Shown: positions 42,967 through 52,372 of the stretch, one piece after another
How positions within the stretch are numbered: the first letter of the stretch is position 1
Layout of the letters: every line of letters begins with the position of its first letter
From: Luteibacter jiangsuensis
GTDB lineage: Bacteria; Pseudomonadota; Gammaproteobacteria; Xanthomonadales; Rhodanobacteraceae
Direction: 5' to 3'
Assembly: GCF_030812295.1 (NCBI RefSeq)
Contig: NZ_JAUSSK010000001.1
Span: 1-64,000, forward strand
Length of the DNA: 64,000 nucleotides
The notes under the pieces: generated by a model
Told to the model about the DNA's origin: nothing
The model's database searches: none
The model's input: the letters and a program-made list of their open reading frames with translations, nothing else
Made by a program: the position numbers and the translations under genes

Positions 42967-45168
42967 ATGCAAGCTTTCGTCGACACCTCCTGGGCGCCCG
43001 GCGCCGCCTCCCGCCGCGCCAGCACGGGCGTCACCACCGTCCGATGTCAGCCCGGCCTTCCGCTCCGTGAGCGTTACGACGCCGTGCGGGCGCGTACCGA
43101 GGCGCTCGTCGCGGCGCTCGGCCCGGAGGACATGGTCGTCCAGTCGATGCCCGATGCCAGCCCCGCCAAATGGCACCTGGCGCACACCACATGGTTCTTC
43201 GAGACTTTCCTGCTCGGCCCGAACGTGCCCGGCTACGAAGTGTTCGATGCCGAATTCGGGTATTTCTTCAATTCTTACTACGAAGCCATCGGCCCGCGTC
43301 ATCCGCGACCGTTGCGCGGCTTGCTGACCCGGCCCCCTATCGATCGCGTGATCGCCTATCGCCATCACGTGGACACGCATATGCGCGCCTTCCTCGCTGG
43401 CGGCGCGGTAGGCCCCGAACTGGAAGCGCTGGTGCGGCTCGGCTTCGCCCATGAGGAACAGCACCAGGAACTGCTGGTGATGGATGTGCAGCACCTGTTC
43501 GCTCAGTCGCCGCTGAAGCCCGCCTTCGATCCGGCATGGTCCGCACCGGCACCCGGTCCGACAGGTCGCTTTCGTCCGGTGGGCGGTGGGCCGGTGCGCA
43601 TCGGTGCCGTCGACGAACCCTTCGCGTTCGACAACGAAGGCCCCCGGCACACGGTCTGGCTGGAGCCGTTCGAGATCGCCGACCGCCTGGTCACCAACGG
43701 CCAGTGGCTGGCCTTCATGGCGCTCGGCGGGTATCGCCGCGCCGATCTGTGGCTTTCCGACGGGTGGGCACAGCGCCAGGAGGAAGGGTGGGAATCGCCG
43801 CTTTACTGGCAGCACGATGGCGAAGCCTGGTCGCACATGACCCCCGGTGGCTGGCGTCCGGTCGATCCCGACGCGCCGGTGACCCACGTCAGTTACTACG
43901 AAGCGGAGGCTTTCGCGCGCTGGGCCGGAGCCCGTCTTCCCACGGAAGCGGAGTGGGAGCACGCCATGCGTACACGCGACGACCTGGAGCAGGTCGACGA
44001 TGTCGTCTGGCAGTGGACGGCCAGTTCGTACTCGCCGTACCCGGGATTTCGCGCGGCGGACGATGCGGTCGGTGAGTACAACGGGAAGTTCATGATCGGC
44101 CAGATGGTCTTGCGCGGCGGCGCGAGCGTCACGCCCGCCGGGCACGCGCGGATCTCGTACCGTAACTTCTATCGGCCCGGGCAGCGCTGGATGTTCAGCG
44201 GCGTGCGCCTCGCGCGCGATCCCGCGTTCACGCCGGACGGCGACCGTCTGACCTTTCTGCGCGACACGCTGGCCGGTCTGTCCTCGTCACCGAAGACCTT
44301 CTCGCCGAAGTACTTCTACGACGGTGCGGGGTCCGACCTGTTCGAGGCGATATGCGTCACGCCCGAGTATTACCCGACGCGCACGGAGACGGCCTTGCTT
44401 CGTGAGATCGCTCCCGCGCTCGCCGCAGGCATTCCGCAAGGCGCCGTGCTGCTCGAACTGGGCAGTGGGGCGAGCGACAAGACGCGGATGCTGCTCGACG
44501 CTGCACCCTGGATTTCCGCCTATGTTCCGGTGGACATCAGCGCCGCGGCGCTCGATGGTGCGGTGACACGCTTGCGAGAGGCCTATCCGTCGCTCGCGGT
44601 GCACCCGGTGGTCGGCGATTTCACCCATGCGATCGAGGTTCCGAAGGCTTTGGCGGGACGTCCCGTCGTGGCATTTTTCCCCGGTTCCACGATAGGCAAT
44701 TTCACGCCCGTGGAGGCCATCGCCTTGCTGCGTTCGGTGAGGGAACGGCTCGGGCCGGGGGCGCGTTTCATCGTGGGTGCGGACCAGGTCAAGGACGTCG
44801 AGGTACTGCTCGCCGCCTATGACGATGCCGCTGGCGTGACCGCCGCGTTCAACCGCAACGTGCTCGTTCGCGTGGACCGCGAGCTCGGTGGCGATTTCGA
44901 TCCGCAGGCGTTCGACCACCGCGCGGTATGGAATGCGCAACTCGAGCGCATCGAGATGCACCTGGTGAGCCGGGAGGCGCAGCGCGTGACGGTCGCCGGT
45001 CAGTCGTTCGCCTTCGCCGCTGGCGAGTCGATCCACACGGAGAATTCGCACAAGTTTACGCCGGCGTCGTTTGCGCGGCTGGCCGAGGCGGGTGGATGGC
45101 GGATCGAGCGTGAATGGATATCGGCGGCGCCGGCGTTCGGGGTGTTCTCGCTCGTTGCCGCTTCGTAG
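42967..45168 (+). CDS. EgtB-EgtD fusion: hercynylcysteine sulfoxide synthase / histidine trimethyltransferase
   Basis: A single 733-residue polypeptide that combines two ergothioneine enzymes. Residues ~36-180 are the DinB-like EgtB domain with iron ligands His73, His162 and His166 (HxxxHxE in HEEQHQE). Residues ~200-418 are the FGE-sulfatase-type domain (RLPTEAEWEHAM, FSGVRLARD). From ~425 EgtD begins: PKYFYDGAGSDLFEAI, ELGSGASDKTRMLL, FFPGSTIGNF, IHTENSHKF. Known bacteria usually have separate egtB and egtD; fungal Egt1 is fused in the opposite order. OvoA was considered and rejected because the C-terminal half is EgtD-type. Converges with pgaD. Confidence 0.9.
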   Translation: MQAFVDTSWAPGAASRRASTGVTTVRCQPGLPLRERYDAVRARTEALVAALGPEDMVVQSMPDASPAKWHLAHTTWFFETFLLGPNVPGYEVFDAEFGYFFNSYYEAIGPRHPRPLRGLLTRPPIDRVIAYRHHVDTHMRAFLAGGAVGPELEALVRLGFAHEEQHQELLVMDVQHLFAQSPLKPAFDPAWSAPAPGPTGRFRPVGGGPVRIGAVDEPFAFDNEGPRHTVWLEPFEIADRLVTNGQWLAFMALGGYRRADLWLSDGWAQRQEEGWESPLYWQHDGEAWSHMTPGGWRPVDPDAPVTHVSYYEAEAFARWAGARLPTEAEWEHAMRTRDDLEQVDDVVWQWTASSYSPYPGFRAADDAVGEYNGKFMIGQMVLRGGASVTPAGHARISYRNFYRPGQRWMFSGVRLARDPAFTPDGDRLTFLRDTLAGLSSSPKTFSPKYFYDGAGSDLFEAICVTPEYYPTRTETALLREIAPALAAGIPQGAVLLELGSGASDKTRMLLDAAPWISAYVPVDISAAALDGAVTRLREAYPSLAVHPVVGDFTHAIEVPKALAGRPVVAFFPGSTIGNFTPVEAIALLRSVRERLGPGARFIVGADQVKDVEVLLAAYDDAAGVTAAFNRNVLVRVDRELGGDFDPQAFDHRAVWNAQLERIEMHLVSREAQRVTVAGQSFAFAAGESIHTENSHKFTPASFARLAEAGGWRIEREWISAAPAFGVFSLVAAS

Positions 45169-45180
45169 GATTCGCTGTTC

Positions 45181-45624
45181 CTACCGGACCTCGTCCAGCT
45201 TCATGTAGCCGCCCTCGGAAACGCTGACCACCGAGCGCCGATGGCCTTGCATCTTCACCGCGTCGTCCACCGAAGCGCCGATCGCCGAGGCGGTCTCGGC
45301 CACGCCCACCGGCTTGTTGCCGCGACGCTTCTGCTTTCCCGCGAAGCGGGCGTGGTTGTACCCCGACCAGCTGGTGAACACGACCGCACAGGCGATGGCC
45401 ACGATGAGGATGACGTTGATATCGCCGCCATCGCCGATCGGATCGAGCACATGCAACTGCAGCCAGGCGCTGCGTACACCGAACGCCCACGCGCCCAAGG
45501 TGAGCAAGGGCAGCCACAGGAAGACCCAGAACAGCCAGGCGAAGATGGTGACGGTGGTGAACACGGCCTTTTGCGCCGCCGATTGACGTTCCGGGCGCTG
45601 GATAAGAATGGCTTCGGCTTTCAT
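45181..45624 (-). CDS. pgaD: Poly-beta-1,6-N-acetyl-D-glucosamine synthase subunit PgaD
   Basis: A 147-residue inner-membrane protein with two helices (~22-47 and ~70-90) and a cytoplasmic tail. By family knowledge PgaD forms with PgaC the c-di-GMP-responsive PGA synthase. It starts inside the pgaC stop codon (ATGA overlap), 6 bases after GGGGA. Identification rests mainly on the pgaABCD order and topology, since PgaD sequences vary. Confidence 0.85.
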   Translation of the reverse strand: MKAEAILIQRPERQSAAQKAVFTTVTIFAWLFWVFLWLPLLTLGAWAFGVRSAWLQLHVLDPIGDGGDINVILIVAIACAVVFTSWSGYNHARFAGKQKRRGNKPVGVAETASAIGASVDDAVKMQGHRRSVVSVSEGGYMKLDEVR

Positions 45625-46871
45625 CGCAGTCCCCTGTCCGGGCTGACCCAGATCGCGCGTGTCCCCTTGCGCTTCAGCAAGGCCTTGGGCATCGCGACGA
45701 TCGAGGTCGCCGTGTTGAGCAGCCAATACACCAGCGGATACCAGATCATCCAATAGTAGTTGCGGCCGATGCGCGTCTCGTAGCGGCGGTCCACCAGCAG
45801 GCTGATGAGGAACTGCAGCAGGCAGATCGCGCCGAGCACCACGCCATGCCACTGCGGCAGCAGCGTGTCGATGTACAGCGAAGGCGGCAGGTCGACCACG
45901 CGGCCGAGCACCCAGAGCACGATGATGACGGCCATCGTGTAGGACCAGAGCAGGCTCATCACATACTCGAAGGCCACCGGCCACATGCGACGCTGGCGCC
46001 ACTTGAGCAAGCGTCCGGTGTATCGCAGCAGCACCTCGGAGCCACCCTGGGCCCAGCGCAGGCGCTGCTTCCACAGGCCGCGAAGCGTCTCCGGCATCAG
46101 GATCCAGCACAGTGCGTTCGGCTCGTAGCGGATTTCCCAGTGACGCATCTGCAGCCGCCAGCTCACGTCGATGTCCTCGGTGACCATGTCGGTGTTCCAG
46201 TAGCCCACGTCGTGCAGCGCGCTCTTGCGGAAACAGGCGATCACGCCGGACACCGTGAAGATGCGCCCGTACACACGTTGCGCGCGCTTGATCAGGCCGA
46301 TGATCGAGGAGAACTCGCCGACCTGCAGCTTGCCCAGCAAGGTGGAACGGTTACGGATGCGCGGGTTGCCCGTGACCGCGGCGACGCGCGGACTCTCGAG
46401 CATGTGCATCATCATCCAATGGGTGGCGTAGTCGTCGAGCAAGGCGTCGCCGTCGACGCAGACGAGGAAATCCGATCGCGCGGCGAGTGCCGCCGCACGC
46501 AGGCCCATGGCCTTGCCCTGGTTGCTCGACATGTGGATCACCCGCAGCGCGGGGTACTGGTCCATCAGCTGGTCGAGCTGCGTGCCTGTATCGTCGGTGG
46601 AGCCGTCGTTGATCGCGATGATCTCGAAGTTCGGGTATTGCTGCGAGGCCAGGTGCGCGATGGTCTCGCGTACCTGCTCACCCTCGTTGTGGCATGGCAC
46701 CACGAGGGTCACCATCGGGTACTCGGGCAGCATGTGCGGTTGCACGCGTGCCGGCTCCCGGCGTTCCCAGCGCACGAAATAGATGATGCCGCCGCTCATC
46801 CAGATGAGCGACATCACCAGCGGGTAATAGAAGGCGAATTCGAGTAGCGCGTGCAGGATGCCGCTGTTCAT
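45621..46871 (-). CDS. pgaC: Poly-beta-1,6-N-acetyl-D-glucosamine synthase PgaC
   Basis: A 416-residue family-2 glycosyltransferase that polymerises UDP-GlcNAc at the inner membrane. It has membrane helices at both ends and the catalytic signature DGS near INDGSTDDT, DGDALLDDY, TEDIDVSWRL and the product-binding QRLRW (QxxRW). It overlaps pgaB and pgaD by 4 bases each. Confidence 0.95.
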   Translation of the reverse strand: MNSGILHALLEFAFYYPLVMSLIWMSGGIIYFVRWERREPARVQPHMLPEYPMVTLVVPCHNEGEQVRETIAHLASQQYPNFEIIAINDGSTDDTGTQLDQLMDQYPALRVIHMSSNQGKAMGLRAAALAARSDFLVCVDGDALLDDYATHWMMMHMLESPRVAAVTGNPRIRNRSTLLGKLQVGEFSSIIGLIKRAQRVYGRIFTVSGVIACFRKSALHDVGYWNTDMVTEDIDVSWRLQMRHWEIRYEPNALCWILMPETLRGLWKQRLRWAQGGSEVLLRYTGRLLKWRQRRMWPVAFEYVMSLLWSYTMAVIIVLWVLGRVVDLPPSLYIDTLLPQWHGVVLGAICLLQFLISLLVDRRYETRIGRNYYWMIWYPLVYWLLNTATSIVAMPKALLKRKGTRAIWVSPDRGLR

Positions 46872-48742
46872 CGCGCGGGCTCCCGGTAGGGGTAGTCGGC
46901 CGCCGAGATATAGGGGCGTATCGCCTCCAGGGCGGGGTGGTCGTGGACGAAGTCATCCGGGTAATAACCTATGTGGCGTCCACCCGCGGCCTGCACGGCG
47001 CGCATGCGCGCGCCGAGGTCGCCATCGTCGATCGGCTCGCGTGTTCGCCAGTCGTGGGTCGCGAATTCGAACAGCGTGCGCTCCATGGCGCCGGGGGTGG
47101 CGTTCACCTGGGCGACGAGCTTGCGGTACCAGCCCAGCCGGTCCGCTTGCTGGTCGAGCTGGGGCATCGCCATCACCGCGGTCATGTCGTAGGCACGGTT
47201 GAAGGCTGGCAGGGCCTGCGCGAACCACGCCTCGGCCTTCGGTTGCAGGATCGGCCGCGCGTAGATGTTGCGCGCGGTGAGCAACTGCGGGCGCCAGCGT
47301 TTCATGCGCTCCGCCAGTTCGAGGGTGAAATCGATCAACGCCTGGGTGTTTTGCGCCGGGGTATTCCTAGACCAGGGACCGAGTTGGTCGGTGTCTCGCA
47401 GATAGGCGTCGTCGGAAAACAGCACGCCGGCTTCGTCGGCATGCATGGCCAGGTCTTCATAGACATCGCCGATCAGACGGCGCACCCGGGCGTCGTAGGG
47501 TGCCAGCCGGTAGTGGTCGCCGCCGGCCTTCGGCTCGCCCGCCAGCGTCGGCAGGTCCTTGCCATCGGGGAAGCGGAAGGCCAGCACGGGCATCCACGCA
47601 TAGACTCGAACCCCCGCGCGGGTACGCAACTGCCATGACACGCGCGAGAACAGGTCGGCACGCACGGGGAGGTGGCGGTTCGGGAAATACACGGCGTCCG
47701 CCACGCCATCGCCGTCCGGATCCGCGTACGCCTGCAGCCAGACCTCACTCGGGTGCATGCGCTTGATCCGATCGAGCAGCTTCGAAAGGTTGCGGTCTTG
47801 CTGCGCGGGGTCGGGATCGTACACGTAGTCGAGATCGACCTGCACGGCGCGTGTCGGGTCGACGCGTGTCTGGTGGCGCATCAGCCAGCCGAGGCGGTTG
47901 GCGGTGACGTTACCGCTGACCAGAAGCCGCGGGATCGTGCGCCCCGGGACGAGGTTGGGCAGTTTGTCACCCAGGCTGAAGGTGATCGACATGCCCAGTT
48001 CGCCGGCGATATCGCGGCCTACCTGGGTATAGGCACCGTAGGGCCACGCGATCGCACGAGGCCGTGCGCCGATGTGTTGCTCGATCTCGTCCGCACTGTG
48101 CGCAAGGTCGGTCCGGATGCGCGCTTCATACTCGTCGACCGTTTCGTAACGCTGTTTAGCGGTGTCGTAGGCCAATGCCGAGGCCGTGGGAAGCAGATTG
48201 CCTTGCGGGTTCGCGTTCAGGCCCAGGTGCATCTGCCAGGAGTGCGAGGCGAATTCGACCAGGTGGGACTGGTGCATCTCCACGACCTGTTCCCAGGTGA
48301 GGAAGCACGAGCGGTCGCAATCGGTGCCGTTGTACGGCATGCGTTGCCCCGGCGCCATGTCCATCCAGGAGCCCACCAGTGCCTGTACAGCGGGATAGTT
48401 GTAGGCCCGCAACAGCGGGTAGACACGCGTGTAGAAGCTTTCCAGCCCGTCGTCGAAGGTCAGCAGGACGGCATCGTCGGGCAACGGCGCTCCGCCATGG
48501 CTGGCCTGGACGACCTGGTCGAGGCTCACCACGTTGTAACCGTTGGCCTTGAGCCAGTCGAAATGAGCAATGAGATGATCGGTGCTGATGGCGTCGGGAT
48601 CGCGGTCCGCGTTCAGGCCGACGTCGTCGCGGACATCGTGGTAAGCGAGCACGATGAGGGGCGGCCGCGCAGGCGCGGCCGGCTGCGCGAACGCAGGAAG
48701 CGCAAGCCCCAGCAGGGCAAGCAGGATCAACAGCGGGCGCAT
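46868..48742 (-). CDS. pgaB: PGA N-deacetylase PgaB
   Basis: A 624-residue periplasmic protein that deacetylates PGA before export. The N-terminal deacetylase domain has YHDV, LTFDDG and SHSWQMH (two His spaced as in PgaB metal sites); the C-terminal half is the PgaB glycoside-hydrolase-like domain (VWLQAYADPDGDGVADAVYFPNRHLPVRAD region). The signal peptide ends LALPAFAQ with no cysteine, so unlike E. coli PgaB it does not look like a lipoprotein. Start at 48742 is preferred; ATG 48751, overlapping the pgaA stop, is possible. Confidence 0.93.
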   Translation of the reverse strand: MRPLLILLALLGLALPAFAQPAAPARPPLIVLAYHDVRDDVGLNADRDPDAISTDHLIAHFDWLKANGYNVVSLDQVVQASHGGAPLPDDAVLLTFDDGLESFYTRVYPLLRAYNYPAVQALVGSWMDMAPGQRMPYNGTDCDRSCFLTWEQVVEMHQSHLVEFASHSWQMHLGLNANPQGNLLPTASALAYDTAKQRYETVDEYEARIRTDLAHSADEIEQHIGARPRAIAWPYGAYTQVGRDIAGELGMSITFSLGDKLPNLVPGRTIPRLLVSGNVTANRLGWLMRHQTRVDPTRAVQVDLDYVYDPDPAQQDRNLSKLLDRIKRMHPSEVWLQAYADPDGDGVADAVYFPNRHLPVRADLFSRVSWQLRTRAGVRVYAWMPVLAFRFPDGKDLPTLAGEPKAGGDHYRLAPYDARVRRLIGDVYEDLAMHADEAGVLFSDDAYLRDTDQLGPWSRNTPAQNTQALIDFTLELAERMKRWRPQLLTARNIYARPILQPKAEAWFAQALPAFNRAYDMTAVMAMPQLDQQADRLGWYRKLVAQVNATPGAMERTLFEFATHDWRTREPIDDGDLGARMRAVQAAGGRHIGYYPDDFVHDHPALEAIRPYISAADYPYREPAR

Positions 48743-48747
48743 CGTTC

Positions 48748-50802
48748 TCATTCTCCCCAGTGCAGCGTCAGGTCGAGGACGACGCGGTGCTCGCGGCGGC
48801 CATCGTAGGGTTGGTTGTGCCAGCCGATGCCCCAGCCAAAGTGCACCCCCGGGCCGGTCTGGATCGTCTGGCCATAACGTATGGTGGCCATCCAGTCGGT
48901 GGCGAAGCCTTGTTCGGCGTACTGGCCCACGGCCACGTCGATGCGCTGGGTCACGCTGCGCTCGTAGAACTGGCCGAGCAGGTTTTCCAGCCGGCCGGTG
49001 ACCGCATAGCTGCGGTCGCGGCGCGGATTGAAATACGGCCGATCGGTTTGCGTGTTCATCGATCCACCGAGTTCCAGGCCCCCGTCGAGGGTGAGGTTCG
49101 GCGCCGTATGCAGCCGTTGCGTCAGCGTGGCGAGCCAGCCGGTACGCTTGTTGCCATCGCTGAAGTCGTCGCGCGACAGGCCGAGCCGGGCCTGGGTGAG
49201 TTCGCTGGCGCGCCAGGTCACGGCGGTGTCCAGCGTCTTCGCCGATATCCCGTAGTACTGTGCACGCAGCGGCGTATCTTCGCCGGCGGTGCTGAAATCC
49301 ACGGCCCACGACCAGTGATCGCTCAGCGACCAGTCGAAGCCGGCCTCGATCGCGGTCTTGTTCACATAGCTGTCGGTGGCGGGCAGCACCTGCACATACG
49401 CTTCGATCCCACGGGCGTAGCCGCGGATACCGAGGCCCACGCGGCTGCGCCGAACGTTGCCCTCGGGCAGGTCCGCGGTCGAATACCGGCCGAGGGCGAT
49501 CACGCGCCAGTGGTCGTCGATGAGGGGGCTGGCGATCGTGGCCTGGGTGGTGCCGTCGCGATCGCCGAAGTCGGGGCTGGAGCCCTTGCCCTGTTCGGTG
49601 CCCAGGTCGAACTGCCAGCCCCGTTCGCGATCCCACGAGCGCAGCGCGCGCTCGACGCGGCCGTTGCGATCGGCCAGGGTCTGGGCGAGGGCGAGGTTCT
49701 CGTCCACGCCCTCGTAGTCGTTCAGCGCCCGGCTCGCGTCGGCCTCGCCGATATACGCGCCGACGTCGCGGCGATCGAGCGTACCGGCGATGTTGAAGTC
49801 GTCCTGTGCGCGGCGAGGCCAGCCGCGGGCGAGCTCCACCATGCCCAGTTCGCGGCGGATCTGCGAATTGGCCGGGGCTTCGCGGCTGAGCGGTTCCAGC
49901 CGGGCATACGCTTCCGCCGGCATGTTCACGTATTCGCGCAATGTCGCGGCGTTGAGGTCGGCGTCGACCTTGCGCGCATTCTGGATCGGCAGCCGGATAC
50001 CGGGCACGCGCACCCAGGCCGGCTCCTTCGCGGCCAGTTCGTCGATCGTCTTTAACGCCTTCGCCGTTTCGCCCGCTTCAAGGTAGGCGTACATCAGGCC
50101 GATCCGCGGTTCGCTTTCGTTGGCGCCGTAGGGGCCGGGGTCCTTCGCGATGCTGTCCTCGTAGAGTGCAGCTGCCTCGGCGGGCCGGCGTTTCACCAGC
50201 AAGGCATCGGCCACGGCACGCTGCACGTACGGTGGCAACTCGACGCCCCGCTTGTGCAAGGCGTCATAACGGTTGACCGCCTCGTCCGCGCGGCCGGCAT
50301 GATCGAGCGCGACGAGCAGGTCGAGTTCCGCACGCTGGCGCAAGCCGGGCGGCAGCTGCGGGTCGTCGGCCATGCGCCGTGCGTCGGCCACCGCGCGGTC
50401 GGCTTCCGCGTAGGGTCGAGCGGGGTCGGCGGGCTCGCCGTCGGCCCAGCGGATCTCCTGGGCGACATGGTCGGCGTCGCGGCGGTACCTTGCCGCGGCG
50501 TCCGGGGCCGGTCGCAGGCTTTCCGCCAGTTCCTTGGCGCGCGTCGTTGCGCCCAATTCCGTCAATAATGTGACGTTGAGCGCCTGTGCCTCGGTATCGG
50601 CGGGCCAGCGGTCGAGGATCGTCTGGCAGAGGGCGAGAGCGTCCACGCGGTGGCCCGCGTCGCGTTCCTGATGCAGCCTGGCCATCAGCGCGTCACGCTC
50701 CGCTGGCCTGTCGGCGGCCAAGGCCAACGGGCCGTGAAGTGCCAGCAACAATGCCAGGCACAACCGTCCCCTCGCCACACGCATGCTGCGCGGAGCTGTC
50801 AT
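48748..50802 (-). CDS. pgaA: PGA outer-membrane export porin PgaA
   Basis: A 684-residue protein: signal peptide (RLCLALLLALHGPLALAA), an N-terminal TPR-rich periplasmic region (~40-400) and a C-terminal beta-barrel ending HWGE. It would export partly deacetylated PGA through the outer membrane. The ATG at 50802 has GGGACGGA 6 bases upstream; the earlier ATG at 50817 has no spacing for a ribosome site. It is first in the pgaABCD operon, as in E. coli. Confidence 0.92.
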   Translation of the reverse strand: MTAPRSMRVARGRLCLALLLALHGPLALAADRPAERDALMARLHQERDAGHRVDALALCQTILDRWPADTEAQALNVTLLTELGATTRAKELAESLRPAPDAAARYRRDADHVAQEIRWADGEPADPARPYAEADRAVADARRMADDPQLPPGLRQRAELDLLVALDHAGRADEAVNRYDALHKRGVELPPYVQRAVADALLVKRRPAEAAALYEDSIAKDPGPYGANESEPRIGLMYAYLEAGETAKALKTIDELAAKEPAWVRVPGIRLPIQNARKVDADLNAATLREYVNMPAEAYARLEPLSREAPANSQIRRELGMVELARGWPRRAQDDFNIAGTLDRRDVGAYIGEADASRALNDYEGVDENLALAQTLADRNGRVERALRSWDRERGWQFDLGTEQGKGSSPDFGDRDGTTQATIASPLIDDHWRVIALGRYSTADLPEGNVRRSRVGLGIRGYARGIEAYVQVLPATDSYVNKTAIEAGFDWSLSDHWSWAVDFSTAGEDTPLRAQYYGISAKTLDTAVTWRASELTQARLGLSRDDFSDGNKRTGWLATLTQRLHTAPNLTLDGGLELGGSMNTQTDRPYFNPRRDRSYAVTGRLENLLGQFYERSVTQRIDVAVGQYAEQGFATDWMATIRYGQTIQTGPGVHFGWGIGWHNQPYDGRREHRVVLDLTLHWGE

Positions 50803-50807
50803 CGAAT

Positions 50808-50847
50808 TCCGTCCCATCCTGTAAACATGATCCCTATCGGCCGTTCC
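50808..50847 (-). promoter_or_regulatory. GGA-rich pgaA leader, candidate CsrA/RsmA target
   Basis: On the minus strand five GGA motifs fall within 40 bases before the pgaA start, including UUUACAGGAUGGG, close to the CsrA consensus ACANGGANGU, and one overlapping the ribosome site. In E. coli the pgaA leader is a multi-site CsrA target. Confidence 0.5.
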
Positions 50848-50860
50848 GGATGGTCATTAC

Positions 50861-50912
50861 CGGCACGGAGTAAAAAAAGAAGAACGGTATTTTCGCTGCA
50901 AGCACCGTGCCG
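50861..50912. promoter_or_regulatory. Inverted repeat upstream of pgaA
   Basis: CGGCACGG (50861-50868) and CCGTGCCG (50905-50912) are perfect 8-base arms around a 36-base A-rich spacer. It lies about 60-110 bases upstream of pgaA and could bind a regulator or fold in the leader. The rest of the 50803-51028 gap shows no firm promoter. Confidence 0.4.
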
Positions 50913-51028
50913 AAGATAGTCGGCGCAGTCGATACGCACCCCGGCCATCGCGGCTAGACCGAAAGGCATAGTCGCCACGCAAGCTCCCTCATCGCTTGTC
51001 GACGTGGCGTGTGCGCCGCCGGGCGCGC

Positions 51029-52372
51029 TCAGGTCCGCGCGGATTCGATGGGCAGCAGCAGGGTCGCGGCGAGTCCTTGTGCCGTATTGCCCAGGACGAC
51101 TTCGCCGCCATGGCCGCGCACGATGCTGCGCGCGGTGGGCAAGCCGAGGCCGACGCCACCGGTGTTCCGGTTTCGCGAACTTTCACCGCGGAAGAAGGGA
51201 CGGAACACCGTTTCCTGCAGCGACTCGGGAATGCCCGGCCCGTTGTCCAGGATGCGCAGCCGCACATGCGCAATGTCGGTATCGAGTTCGACATGGGTCT
51301 TGCCGCCATAGCGCATGGCATTTCCCAGCAGGTTCGTGATGGCCCGTTTCAGCGCGATGGGGCGGCCTTCGTAGATCAACCGGGTGGGGCCGGCGTAGGT
51401 CACCTCGCCACCTTCGTCGCGACCGTCGTCGATCACGGTCTGGACCAGTCCGGCGAGGTCGAAGCGGGTAGGTGCTTCTTCCTCGCCGTCGCCACGGAAG
51501 AAGGCGAGGGCGGCGTCGATCATGGAGCGCATCTCGTCCACGTCGGCGAATAGCTTGCGCCGTTGTTCGGCCTCGTCGATGTACTCGCCACGCAGGCGGA
51601 TACGCGTGAGCGGCGCGCGCAGGTCGTGGGAAATCGCGGCCAGCATGTCCGTGCGGTCGCGGACGAACCGCTGGATGCGTCCCTGCATCTCGTTGAAAGC
51701 GCGCATCGCCACGCGAAGTTCCAGTGGCCCCTCGGGGCGGATCGCCGGTGCTTTCACATCGGCGCCGAAACGTTCGGCGGCCGCGGCGAGCCGGCGCATG
51801 GGGCGGGAGAGGTGCCGGCTCGCGACGGCGGCCACGACCACGCTGGAGAACATCACGAACAGGCCGATCACCAGGTAGCGGGTGTGCGGATGGACGCCCC
51901 AGATGCGCTTGGCGGTATCGAAAGTCAGCCAGCTGCCGTCCTTCAGCTGCACGGCGAGCATGTAATGGGTCTGCCCGGAGCGGCCCTCCGGGTCGTCGTC
52001 GTGGGGATCGAACGCTTCCATCCGCCGCTGCCCGAGTATCTCCACCAGCGGTTCCTTGAAGGACGTCGCATCCTGGTCCGACGGCGGCATCGGCACGTCG
52101 TTGCGCGATGCGTACCAGTGCACGCCGTATTCCTCGTGATCGGAGATCGCGGCGGCCATGCGTGGCCGCTCGGCCGCAGGGCAGGCCTCGACGGCTTTCA
52201 GCATGATGCCCATCTGCTGCAAAAGCCCGCTCTGGACGATATCGGGACGCGCCCACACGCTGGCGAAGGCGATGACGGCGGCATTGAGCAGCACGACCAT
52301 CAGGATGGCGAAGACGATGTTCACCATCATCCAACCGGCCAACGTATTCAGGCGCCAGTTGAAGACGCTCAT
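51029..52372 (-). CDS. Sensor histidine kinase, EnvZ-type
   Basis: A 447-residue inner-membrane kinase. Two helices (~13-35 and ~160-185) flank a periplasmic sensor domain of about 125 residues; then a HAMP domain (SRHLSRPMRRLAAAAERFG), the H-box ISHDLRAPLTRIRLRGEY and the ATP-binding N, G1 and G2 boxes (NLLGNAMRYGG, LDNGPGIP, GVGLGLPTA). It overlaps its response regulator by 4 bases (ATGA). Stimulus unknown; pgaABCD lies 226 bases downstream on the same strand. Confidence 0.93.
   Translation of the reverse strand: MSVFNWRLNTLAGWMMVNIVFAILMVVLLNAAVIAFASVWARPDIVQSGLLQQMGIMLKAVEACPAAERPRMAAAISDHEEYGVHWYASRNDVPMPPSDQDATSFKEPLVEILGQRRMEAFDPHDDDPEGRSGQTHYMLAVQLKDGSWLTFDTAKRIWGVHPHTRYLVIGLFVMFSSVVVAAVASRHLSRPMRRLAAAAERFGADVKAPAIRPEGPLELRVAMRAFNEMQGRIQRFVRDRTDMLAAISHDLRAPLTRIRLRGEYIDEAEQRRKLFADVDEMRSMIDAALAFFRGDGEEEAPTRFDLAGLVQTVIDDGRDEGGEVTYAGPTRLIYEGRPIALKRAITNLLGNAMRYGGKTHVELDTDIAHVRLRILDNGPGIPESLQETVFRPFFRGESSRNRNTGGVGLGLPTARSIVRGHGGEVVLGNTAQGLAATLLLPIESART

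Noticed and set aside
42967-45168. OvoA (ovothiol synthase), which also fuses a DinB/FGE enzyme to a methyltransferase
   Set aside because: The N-terminal motif KWHLAHTTWFFE and C-terminal FPGSTIGNF and HTENSHKF are EgtB and EgtD hallmarks, not OvoA.
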